Below are positions 1 to 5,819 of a stretch of 16,908 nucleotides of DNA, piece by piece. Origin of the DNA: JBAXSK01 sp044358815 (GTDB lineage: Bacteria > Cyanobacteriota > Cyanobacteriia > Pseudanabaenales > Pseudanabaenaceae); the NCBI GenBank assembly GCA_044358815.1, contig JBIKNH010000083.1, positions 1 to 16,908 of the forward strand, given 5' to 3'. The translations under genes were made by a program, and so were the position numbers. Under the pieces are notes generated by a model that ran no database searches, was not told the DNA's origin, and saw only the letters and a list, made by a program, of their open reading frames with translations. The number at the start of each line of letters is the position of its first letter. Positions within the stretch are counted from its first letter, which is position 1.

Positions 1-919
1 CTGGACTTGCGCCAACAAACATCAAGGCAATGGTAATAAATAAAGTTGTAGCTCGAATCAAACCGTTGTCAATGGTATTAAACCCAGCGGTACGACTAGT
101 GACTGACTGAAACCATGCCGCCCACCATTGGGCAGACGTAGGCATATTTTGTAAAGTCTGGGGGTTGTTATGTTCCGTCAGCCAAATGGCAATCGTGCCC
201 CCCACCAGTAGCAAAATCGTGGTATTCACTGCCACCTTAAAATTCAAGCTAAATGCCACAAACTCCCGACTATGGGTGAGCTTAGACCGCAACCAGACAA
301 ATATCTCAAAAATCACTTGATAGCCAATCCCACCAAAAATAATCAGTCCCGTAATCGTTAAATTCACTGGTGCTGATGCCACATAGTCCATCAAGTTATT
401 ACTAAATAAACTAAACCCCGCATTATTAAACGCACTGACACTATGGAAAATTGCCAACCATAAACTATGTCCCTCGGTGTAACTGGGGTTTTGCCGAAAA
501 GTCAGCCACAGAACAAGCACCCCCGTTAGTTCAAACAAGAATGTTGTAGCCATAATCGACTGCACCAACGACACACCACCCTTAATCCCTGGACGGTCCA
601 AAGCCTGTTGTAGAGTCACCTTTTCCCGCAGACTAAATTTTTTGCCAATCAAAAACAGTAAAAATGTTGTCGCCGTCATGTAGCCCAAACCACCGATTTG
701 AGTCAGTAGGGCAATAATCCCCTGTCCGAACATGGTGTAAAAAGTACCCACATCCACCACCGCCAAACCTGTAACGCATACGGCAGAAGTAGAAATAAAT
801 AACGCTGTAATGGGATTGCCCCATGTGCCACTGGTCAGGGCTGTGGGCAACATTAACAATAATGTTCCGGCAAAAATTACTAACAAAAAACCTAGGCAAA
901 TGGTGCGCGCTGGTGTCAC
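1..919 (-). CDS. ktrB: KtrB/TrkH-type K+ transporter subunit (3' part cut by window edge)
   Basis: Membrane pore subunit of a Ktr-type, Na+-dependent K+ uptake system. The minus-strand frame stays open to base 1, giving about 306 codons of a protein usually near 440. Three of the four pore-loop signatures of the SKT superfamily can be read in order: TSAVCVTGLAV, SAFNNAGFS and TSRTAGFNT, each with its selectivity-filter glycine and each between hydrophobic helices. The fourth loop would lie outside the window. There is no ATG near the start. I chose GTG at 919 (AAGGA lies about 10 bases upstream), and TTG at 928 is the alternative. An in-frame TAG lies further upstream. The next gene upstream on the same strand ends in a terminator, so this is probably a separate unit. 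The family is certain; KtrB rather than TrkH rests on the short N-terminus and the cyanobacterial context. Confidence 0.88.
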   Translation of the reverse strand, partial: MTPARTICLGFLLVIFAGTLLLMLPTALTSGTWGNPITALFISTSAVCVTGLAVVDVGTFYTMFGQGIIALLTQIGGLGYMTATTFLLFLIGKKFSLREKVTLQQALDRPGIKGGVSLVQSIMATTFLFELTGVLVLWLTFRQNPSYTEGHSLWLAIFHSVSAFNNAGFSLFSNNLMDYVASAPVNLTITGLIIFGGIGYQVIFEIFVWLRSKLTHSREFVAFSLNFKVAVNTTILLLVGGTIAIWLTEHNNPQTLQNMPTSAQWWAAWFQSVTSRTAGFNTIDNGLIRATTLFITIALMFVGASP

Positions 920-1018
920 AACCTTCAATCCTTTAGCAGTCTTAACTTGATCCTTTAACCCTACCGCCTTAGATTGCTAAAGGCAATTCTCTAAAATCAA
1001 TTTCCCAACCAATTCTGG

Positions 1019-1026
1019 GCGATCGC
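1019..1026. repeat. HIP1 palindrome
   Basis: Exact GCGATCGC, embedded in GGCGATCGCC, in the spacer upstream of ktrB. HIP1 is the abundant octamer of many cyanobacterial genomes. I noticed only one other copy in this window, so the genome may be HIP1-poor. Confidence 0.8.
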
Positions 1027-1073
1027 CAACCCACAGCCCCCAACTCAAACCTCAAACCACTTGACAAAAAACG

Positions 1074-1104
1074 ATAGGCTCAAGGAGTTGTTCCCTGAGC
1101 CTAT
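1074..1104 (-). terminator. Rho-independent terminator of the small minus-strand gene
   Basis: The arms ATAGGCTCA (1074-1082) and TGAGCCTAT (1096-1104) are perfect 9-bp complements. The stem extends by three more pairs after one mismatch, around a GTTGT loop. Read on the minus strand, the hairpin is followed two bases later by six T residues (complement of the A run at 1066-1071). It lies downstream of the 49-codon gene and upstream of ktrB, so it separates the two units. Confidence 0.75.
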
Positions 1105-1226
1105 GTCGTGACAAAACACTATCCAAAACACCAATGGAGATGGAACCACCCCGTTGCGACATCTGGATTGACGGACTATGCCAAAAACCAGTCAAAAACT
1201 AGTATGTAAATGTTTTTAGATAAAAC

Positions 1227-1376
1227 TTAGAAACCCATTTGCTTCTTTTCTTGCTCAAGCATGTTCAGCAAGTTGCTGTCATTGTTGGCGCGGGCAGACT
1301 CAATGCGGCGTTGCAGAATCGCAGCCAGGTTAGCTTTGTGGTTAGCAACGGCTTCTACTTTCTTTTGGACATCCAT
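1227..1376 (-). CDS. 49-aa conserved-type cyanobacterial protein, possibly PirA-like
   Basis: This gene is short, but it has a full set of gene signals: AGGAG at 1385-1389, eight bases before the ATG; a -10-like TATTGT at 1422-1427; an exact NtcA box at 1447-1460; and a terminator at 1074-1104. The product starts MDVQKKVEAVANHKANL and continues LQRRIESARANNDSNLL to NMLEQEKKQMGF. It is highly charged and probably helical, with no cysteine, no signal peptide and no membrane segment. The pattern of paired Arg, 'ARA.ND..LL' and a Glu-rich end recalls my memory of the roughly 50-residue PirA family. PirA is a PII-interacting regulator of arginine synthesis in Synechocystis. That identification is inference only and unaligned. 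The gene itself is well supported; its function is not. Confidence 0.8.
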   Translation of the reverse strand: MDVQKKVEAVANHKANLAAILQRRIESARANNDSNLLNMLEQEKKQMGF

Positions 1377-1421
1377 GATCGTTACTCCTAAGGTCTGATG
1401 ACTTTATCTATTCTTCGATAA

Positions 1422-1460
1422 ACAATAACACAATCCTGGGCAGAAAGTAGTTTTTGTTAC
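1422..1460 (-). promoter_or_regulatory. NtcA-type promoter of the small gene
   Basis: GTA-GTTTTTGT-TAC at 1447-1460 fits the NtcA consensus GTA-N8-TAC exactly. On the minus strand it is followed 19 bases later by TATTGT (1422-1427), which matches the TA-N3-T -10 element. That would place the transcript start near 1415, about 39 nt before the ATG. The order of box then -10 resembles NtcA-activated (class II) promoters, although the spacing is slightly short of the usual 20-24. The expression direction is inferred. Confidence 0.6.
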
Positions 1461-1675
1461 GGAATAATTTACAAAACCATGATCTGAGAATTATTTTGGC
1501 ATTATTTGGGGCTTAATCTAACCCATGTTGCTGTACAACATTAAGGCTGCTCTACCTGACTGGCACTGCATTTGCCTGTTTATTAGTGCGTTTTCTTCTA
1601 TTGATTTTCCGCCCCAAAATGTCATGCCCATAAAAACTAGGACAACCCACCCAGGGTGAGCAAGAACTCATTGCC

Positions 1676-1689
1676 GTAAGTAAAAATAC
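1676..1689. promoter_or_regulatory. Second NtcA box in the nirA upstream region
   Basis: GTA-AGTAAAAA-TAC matches GTA-N8-TAC exactly. It lies about 200 bp upstream of the inferred nirA start. No well-spaced -10 follows it in either direction (the best is TAGTCT after 18 bases). It is therefore more likely an auxiliary upstream site than a core promoter element. Confidence 0.55.
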
Positions 1690-1719
1690 TTGCCACCACT
1701 TACTAGTTAGTCTGTAATA

Positions 1720-1759
1720 CCCTAGACAGATCCAGCCGTGACCTAGCCCACCCTAGACA
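1720..1759 (+). repeat. Two CCCTAGACA direct repeats, 31 bp apart
   Basis: Perfect 9-bp copies lie at 1720-1728 and 1751-1759. The 31-bp spacing is about three helical turns, and the copies sit between the upstream NtcA box and the NtcB site. This could be a binding site for an unnamed regulator, or chance. Confidence 0.5.
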
Positions 1760-1781
1760 AATTTAGTATGCCCATCTGTCG

Positions 1782-1796
1782 ATGCAATAACTGCAT
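1782..1796. promoter_or_regulatory. NtcB binding site
   Basis: ATGCA-ATAAC-TGCAT is a perfect inverted repeat. It contains TGCA-N5-TGCA, the LysR-type motif reported for NtcB, the nitrite-responsive activator of cyanobacterial nitrate assimilation operons. Its centre lies about 52 bp upstream of the centre of the promoter-proximal NtcA box, close to five helical turns. This suits cooperative activation from one face of the DNA. Confidence 0.75.
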
Positions 1797-1833
1797 ATAT
1801 GATATGCGAAAAAGTCAATTACCGCTAGTTTTT

Positions 1834-1875
1834 GTAGTCTAAGATACGAATTAGTGCCATAACGTTAAGTACTGT
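1834..1875 (+). promoter_or_regulatory. nirA operon promoter, class II NtcA-activated
   Basis: GTA-GTCTAAGA-TAC (1834-1847) is an exact NtcA box. Exactly 22 bases later comes TACTGT (1870-1875), which fits the TA-N3-T -10 element. This is the canonical layout of NtcA-activated cyanobacterial promoters and predicts a transcript start near 1882. There is no good -35 hexamer, as expected when NtcA occupies that position. The leader to nirA would be about 275 nt. Confidence 0.8.
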
Positions 1876-1943
1876 AAACCCATCGGTTCGCAACTAACAC
1901 CTAAGGGTTTGGTTTTGGCAAATTTTCACTGAATTGTCTAATA

Positions 1944-1973
1944 TAAATTCAACGTAAATTCATATTAAATTCA
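1944..1973 (+). repeat. Three TAAATTCA repeats with exact 11-bp period
   Basis: Identical octamers start at 1944, 1955 and 1966, separated by three bases each (ACG, TAT). Octamers with 3-bp spacers on an 11-bp period are the geometry of OmpR/PhoB-type response-regulator sites, including cyanobacterial Pho boxes. The bases only partly match the Pho box consensus. The array lies about 60-90 bp downstream of the inferred nirA start. Confidence 0.7.
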
Positions 1974-2072
1974 CTAGAGTTTGACCTGAACTGAAGCCAT
2001 AGCTGATGTGCCATAGGGTAAATCTCCACAGCTTTGAGCTTAATGTCCTGAGACTTTGGCAGAGTTGATTCA

Positions 2073-2092
2073 AGTTTTGACTAGTTTTGACT
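2073..2092 (+). repeat. Abutting 10-bp tandem repeat in the nirA leader
   Basis: AGTTTTGACT occurs twice with no spacer (2073-2082 and 2083-2092). A related TTTGACTA follows at 2103. It lies 66 bp before the nirA start codon. Confidence 0.7.
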
Positions 2093-2157
2093 GAATTTTG
2101 TATTTGACTAACATTTTGTAATTTTCTGGCTCAGTTTGCACCAAGGATAATCCACAC

Positions 2158-3894
2158 ATGGCAAACAAAATAGAACAACTCAAGGCAGACAAAGACGGTC
2201 TTCGGGTGCGCGAAGAAATTCAGCGCTTTGCCGAAATCGGCTGGGAAGCCATTGATGATGATGATTTACAGTACCGCCTCAAATGGTTAGGGATCTTTTT
2301 TCGGAAGACCACCCCTGGACGATTCATGATACGGATGCGAATTCCCAATGGAGTTTTGACCAGCGCCCAGATGCGGGTCTTAGCGGACACCGTAGCCCAG
2401 TGTGGTGACCACGGTGTAGCCGATATCACCACTCGGCAAAATATTCAGATGCGTGGTATTGCCATTGAGTCAGTGCCAGAGATGTTGGCGCAGTTTCGGG
2501 CAGTGGGTTTGACCAGTGTGCAATCGGGCATGGACAATGTGCGGAATATTACTGGTTCTCCAGTGGCGGGCATTGATGCTAATGAACTTTATGACACCAG
2601 AGAACTCGCCCAACAGGTCCAGGATTTACTGACTAATAAAGGCGAAGGAAATCCGGAATTTACGAATTTACCCCGCAAATTTAATATTGCCATTGGTGGC
2701 TGTCGGGATAATTCCACCCATGCGGAAATTAATGATTTAGCTTTTGTGCCGGCATTTCGGGAAGTCCCCGTCAAATCTGCCCAACCTGCTCCATTGGCAC
2801 CGTTACCCGCGCAATTTAGGGTAGCAGAGATGTTCCGTAAAAAAGAACCCGCCTGGAAAACTGAAGCTCCCGCTGGTTTCTGGCATGTATGGTATCAGAT
2901 GCATCCCCCCGCAGCGACACCTACTACAGAAACCGTTGCCGCTGTAGAAACTAAATTCGGTTTTAACGTTTTAGTAGGGGGTTTCTTCTCTTCTAAAAGA
3001 TGTGAACCAGCGATTCCCTTAAATGTGTGGGTGGCTCCTGAAGAGGTTGTGGCATTTTGTCGCGCTTTGATGGTCGTCTTTCGGGACAATGGTTTACGGG
3101 AACAGCGTCAAAAATCTCGTTTGATGTATTTAATTGACGACTGGGGAATTGAGAAATTCCGTGCTGTCGTAGAACAAGAGTTGGGAAGTCCGTTACTGAC
3201 TGCCGCCCCTAAGGATGAAATTGAATGGGAAAAGCGGGACCATATTGGGATTCACCCCCAAAAGCAAGCAGGATTTAACTATGTTGGGTTACAGATTCCT
3301 GTAGGACGGATGTATGCCCACCAAATGTCTGCCTTAGCTGACTTAGCTGATCAGTATGGTAATGGTGAATTGCGCTTGACCGTTGAGCAAAATGTAATCA
3401 TTCCCTTTGTGCCGGATGATAAATTGGCGAGTTTCCAACAGGAAGCGATCTTAAATGACTTTCCGATTAATCCGACACCTCTAGTACGTGGTTTAGTTTC
3501 TTGTACTGGCAGTCAATTTTGTCCAGTGGCAATTATTGAAACTAAGAATCGTTCCTTAGCTTTGATTCGCCAGTTAGATGCTGCCTACCATCTACCCCAC
3601 ACAGTGCGATTGCATTGGAGCGGTTGCCCCAACTCCTGCGGTCAGCCTCAGGTGGGAGATATCGGGTTCATTGGCTGTAAAGCTCGTAAAAACGGCAAAG
3701 TCGTTGATGGAGTAGACATTTACATGGGCGGTACAGTGGGTAAAGATGCCAAACTGGGAACCTGTGTTATGGAGAAAATTCCATGCGAAGATCTACCCCA
3801 AGTGGTAGGTCAAATCTTGATTGAGAAGTTTGGGGCAACTCCGAAAACCAATGCATCAGGTGAGTCTTCAGAGTCTAATTTAGTCGCGGTTTAG
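2158..3894 (+). CDS. nirA: Ferredoxin-nitrite reductase
   Basis: Cytoplasmic/thylakoid-side enzyme that reduces nitrite to ammonium with six electrons from ferredoxin, using siroheme and a [4Fe-4S] cluster. The four cluster/siroheme cysteines are Cys449 and Cys455 (SCTGSQFCP) and Cys490 and Cys494 (SGCPNSCGQ). The N-terminal ferredoxin-like half carries TTRQNIQMRG, and the TGSPVAGID and NIAIGGCRDN motifs follow. At 578 residues it is longer than the roughly 500-540 usual in cyanobacteria. Most of the excess is a Pro/Ala-rich segment at residues 203-266, between VPAFRE and the conserved FGFNVLVGGFFS, plus a short tail rich in Ser, Asn and Glu. Both flanks stay in frame and conserved, so the enzyme is probably active. 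It is the first gene of the operon, driven by the NtcA/NtcB promoter at 1834-1875. The enzyme call is firm. Confidence 0.97.
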   Translation: MANKIEQLKADKDGLRVREEIQRFAEIGWEAIDDDDLQYRLKWLGIFFRKTTPGRFMIRMRIPNGVLTSAQMRVLADTVAQCGDHGVADITTRQNIQMRGIAIESVPEMLAQFRAVGLTSVQSGMDNVRNITGSPVAGIDANELYDTRELAQQVQDLLTNKGEGNPEFTNLPRKFNIAIGGCRDNSTHAEINDLAFVPAFREVPVKSAQPAPLAPLPAQFRVAEMFRKKEPAWKTEAPAGFWHVWYQMHPPAATPTTETVAAVETKFGFNVLVGGFFSSKRCEPAIPLNVWVAPEEVVAFCRALMVVFRDNGLREQRQKSRLMYLIDDWGIEKFRAVVEQELGSPLLTAAPKDEIEWEKRDHIGIHPQKQAGFNYVGLQIPVGRMYAHQMSALADLADQYGNGELRLTVEQNVIIPFVPDDKLASFQQEAILNDFPINPTPLVRGLVSCTGSQFCPVAIIETKNRSLALIRQLDAAYHLPHTVRLHWSGCPNSCGQPQVGDIGFIGCKARKNGKVVDGVDIYMGGTVGKDAKLGTCVMEKIPCEDLPQVVGQILIEKFGATPKTNASGESSESNLVAV

Positions 3895-4061
3895 CAACTT
3901 AATCTGCTGCACACTGCCTGTCTATTCTTGCTCTTTCCTTGCCACCTCTGAAGTAACACCATAGATTCATGATTCAGTTAGATTCTGCTTTGCATCATCT
4001 AATACTAATTGACTGACTCCTTTGGGTTACATGTGAAGCTACCCGCATTTCAAGAATGTGT

Positions 4062-4097
4062 ATTTCTGAGTATATATTTCTGAAAATGCATTTCTGA
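4062..4097 (+). repeat. Three ATTTCTGA repeats with 14-bp period
   Basis: Identical octamers start at 4062, 4076 and 4090. The fuller unit is TATTTCTGAAWATR, and a partial copy ATTTC starts at 4047. This is a diverged 14-bp tandem array in the nirA-nrtA spacer. Confidence 0.7.
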
Positions 4098-4187
4098 ATA
4101 TGTTGGTAAGCACTCACAAAAACAGCCATAAAACTATAAGCGTAGACAGTTTTGGGCTACTGATCCTTGGTATTTTGGTATTACCAC

Positions 4188-4213
4188 CATACGCCACCGA
4201 CATACGCTACCGA
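4188..4213 (+). repeat. Abutting 13-bp tandem repeat upstream of nrtA
   Basis: CATACGCCACCGA (4188-4200) is followed directly by CATACGCTACCGA (4201-4213), with one difference. It ends 41 bp before the nrtA start codon. Confidence 0.75.
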
Positions 4214-4254
4214 TTAAATTTACACCTCTAGATTCTCAGCTACCTTTTTTACCC

Positions 4255-5592
4255 ATGAGTAAGTATTCCCGTCGCCAGTTTTTAACCACCGCTAGTTTAT
4301 CCACCTTGGCTACCCTTGCCATCAACGGTTGTACCAGTGGTGGGGACTCAGCCCAGACTCCTAGCACTGCCCCCGCGAAGAAGGATGATAAAGCCACCCC
4401 TGCTTCAGGAGCCGCTGCTGTCACCCCCGAAACAACTAAAGCTAAACTAGGTTTTATTCCCCTCACCGATGCCGCTCCTTTAATCATCGCCAAAGAGAAG
4501 GGCATGTTTGACAAATACGGCATGAAGGATGTGGAAATCGTCAAACAGGCATCTTGGGGCACAGTGCGGGATAATTTGGTCCTTGGTTCTGAAGGTGGTG
4601 GAATTGATGGCTGTCATATTCTTACCCCCATGCCCTATTTAATTTCCGAAGGTAAGATTACCAACGGGAAGAAAGTGCCGATGTTCATTTTGGCAAGGTT
4701 GAACACCAATGGACAAGCGGTTTCTGTCAGTAATGAATTGAAGGATTTAAAAGTTTCTCTCAAGAGCGCTAACCTGAAAGAATCTTTCGATAAGTTGAAA
4801 TCCGGTGGGAAAGAAATCAAGTGCGCTGTTACCTTCCCTGGTGGTAACCATGACCTCTGGACTCGCTACTGGTTAGCTGCCAATGGCGTTGATCCTGATA
4901 AAGATGTTTCTACTATCGTTGTACCACCGCCTCAAATGGTTGCCAACATGAAGGCAGGAAACATGCAGACCTTCTGTGTGGGGGAACCTTGGAACGCTCG
5001 TGTTATCTCTGAGAATGCTGGCTATACGGCATTTATCACCGGTGAAATGTGGAAGGATCACCCTGAGAAAGCTTTCACCATGCGAGCCGATTGGGTGGAA
5101 AAGAATCCTAAGGCAGCCAAGGCAATTTTGATGGCAATTTTGGAAGCCCAAATGTGGTGTGATAAGCCAGAAAACAAAGAAGAGATGTGTAAAATCATCG
5201 GTGCAGATCGTTGGTTGAAGGTTCCCCCTAAAGACATTTTGGGACGGATGCAAGGGGAAATCGACTATGGCGACGGTCGGAAGGAAAACAAGGCTGACAT
5301 CTCGATGAAGTTCTGGAATGATGCTGCTTCTTATCCCTTCAAGAGCCATGATTTATGGTTTGTCATTGAAGATATGCGCTGGGGCTACTTAGATGCTTCA
5401 ACCGATGCCAAGAAATTGGTGGACTCAGTGAACCGTGAAGATCTGTGGAAAGAAGCTGCTAAAGCCATTGGTCAGGAAGCTGCGATTCCTAAGAGTCCTT
5501 CTCGCGGCGTGGAAACCTTCTTTGATGGGGTGAAATTCGATCCAGAAAATACTGCGGAATATCTGAAGGGATTGAAGTTTAAGAAAGCTTAG
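4255..5592 (+). CDS. nrtA: Nitrate/nitrite ABC transporter substrate-binding lipoprotein
   Basis: Binds nitrate and nitrite outside the plasma membrane and delivers them to NrtB. The N-terminus has a twin-arginine motif (SRRQFL, residues 5-10), a hydrophobic stretch and the lipobox INGC with Cys26. It should therefore be exported by Tat and lipid-anchored. A flexible Pro/Ala/Lys linker runs to about residue 63, and the binding domain begins at KLGFIPLTDAAPL (64-76). By comparison with Synechocystis NrtA, the nitrate ligands map to Trp101, Gln154, His199 and Lys272, all present (ASWG, NGQAV, GGNHDLW, HPEKAF). The 445 residues are normal for the family. No clear Shine-Dalgarno precedes the ATG (CTTTTTTACCCATG). 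NrtA is closely related to the C-terminal half of NrtC in this operon. Confidence 0.97.
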   Translation: MSKYSRRQFLTTASLSTLATLAINGCTSGGDSAQTPSTAPAKKDDKATPASGAAAVTPETTKAKLGFIPLTDAAPLIIAKEKGMFDKYGMKDVEIVKQASWGTVRDNLVLGSEGGGIDGCHILTPMPYLISEGKITNGKKVPMFILARLNTNGQAVSVSNELKDLKVSLKSANLKESFDKLKSGGKEIKCAVTFPGGNHDLWTRYWLAANGVDPDKDVSTIVVPPPQMVANMKAGNMQTFCVGEPWNARVISENAGYTAFITGEMWKDHPEKAFTMRADWVEKNPKAAKAILMAILEAQMWCDKPENKEEMCKIIGADRWLKVPPKDILGRMQGEIDYGDGRKENKADISMKFWNDAASYPFKSHDLWFVIEDMRWGYLDASTDAKKLVDSVNREDLWKEAAKAIGQEAAIPKSPSRGVETFFDGVKFDPENTAEYLKGLKFKKA

Positions 5593-5819
5593 CCTCAAGA
5601 TGATTTCTAGAGAATCAAATAATTGAACCGTAATAATTCCTAAGGGTATATACGGTCTTTCTAAATGATTCCTGATGCTCGATCCCCCCGCATTTCCTTA
5701 ATTAGGGGGGATTGAACCAGAATTTAGGTAGAGCATTTATAGAGTATTTTCTGCTCCCTCTTCCGCCAATATTTTTGTTAGTTCTATCTAGTTTCTATTA
5801 TTCCCAGGAGAAAGCAATC
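5593..5819 (+). other. nrtA-nrtB spacer
   Basis: This spacer of 227 bp has no gene. It holds the GC-rich hairpin at 5682-5712. The frame of nrtB is open back to an ATG-containing codon series at 5712, but the segment before 5820 has no ribosome site and is not counted as coding. Confidence 0.55.
5682..5712 (+). terminator. GC-rich hairpin between nrtA and nrtB
   Basis: ATCCCCCC (5682-5689) pairs with GGGGGGAT (5705-5712) around a 15-base loop. Outer TCG/TGA pairs with one G-U wobble can extend the stem to 11 bp. No T run follows, so it is probably not a full terminator. It more likely protects or attenuates the transcript behind nrtA, giving more binding protein than permease. Similar C6...G6 hairpins occur as dispersed repeats in cyanobacterial genomes, so this may be one such element. 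Confidence 0.6.

Larger units (their letters stand above)
1377..2157. promoter_or_regulatory. Divergent regulatory region between the small gene and nirA
   Basis: This stretch of 781 bp holds no convincing gene. From left to right it has the RBS and promoter of the minus-strand small gene, an NtcA box (1447-1460), a second NtcA box (1676-1689), two CCCTAGACA repeats, an NtcB palindrome (1782-1796), the nirA promoter with a third NtcA box (1834-1875), and a leader of about 275 nt with 11-bp and 10-bp direct repeats. The nirA ribosome binding site is AAGGA in CAAGGATAATCC, about ten bases before the ATG. Confidence 0.75.
3895..4254 (+). other. nirA-nrtA spacer without a gene
   Basis: This spacer of 360 bp is AT-rich, with no ORF, no exact NtcA box and no hairpin strong enough to call a terminator. 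It contains two sets of short tandem repeats (4062-4097 and 4188-4213) and a small TGGTA-T-TACCA inverted repeat. The nrt genes are presumably reached by read-through from nirA, as in other cyanobacterial nirA operons. Confidence 0.6.

Noticed and set aside
633..899. An 88-codon minus-strand ORF
   Set aside because: It lies in a different frame over the clear KtrB pore-loop frame and has no family features.
1523..1670. Possible small plus-strand ORF (MLLYNIKAALPDWHC...)
   Set aside because: It has about 45 codons, no ribosome site and no promoter, and it sits inside the regulatory region.
2006..2068. Possible 20-codon leader peptide before nirA
   Set aside because: No Shine-Dalgarno, no run of regulatory codons and no adjacent attenuator hairpin.
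1944..2092. CRISPR-like array in the nirA leader
   Set aside because: The repeats are 8-10 bp with 0-3 bp spacers, far too short for CRISPR; no cas gene is nearby.
2158..3894. Intein or frameshift explanation for the extra NirA residues
   Set aside because: The insertion (about 64 residues) is far below intein size and has no splice-site residues; the frame is continuous with conserved flanks.
4171..4191. NtcA-like site in GGTATTACCACCATACG before nrtA
   Set aside because: GTA and TAC are nine bases apart rather than eight, and no correctly spaced -10 follows.
4873..5349. A 158-codon minus-strand ORF within nrtA
   Set aside because: It is a shadow of the conserved NrtA coding frame; no start signals or recognisable domain.
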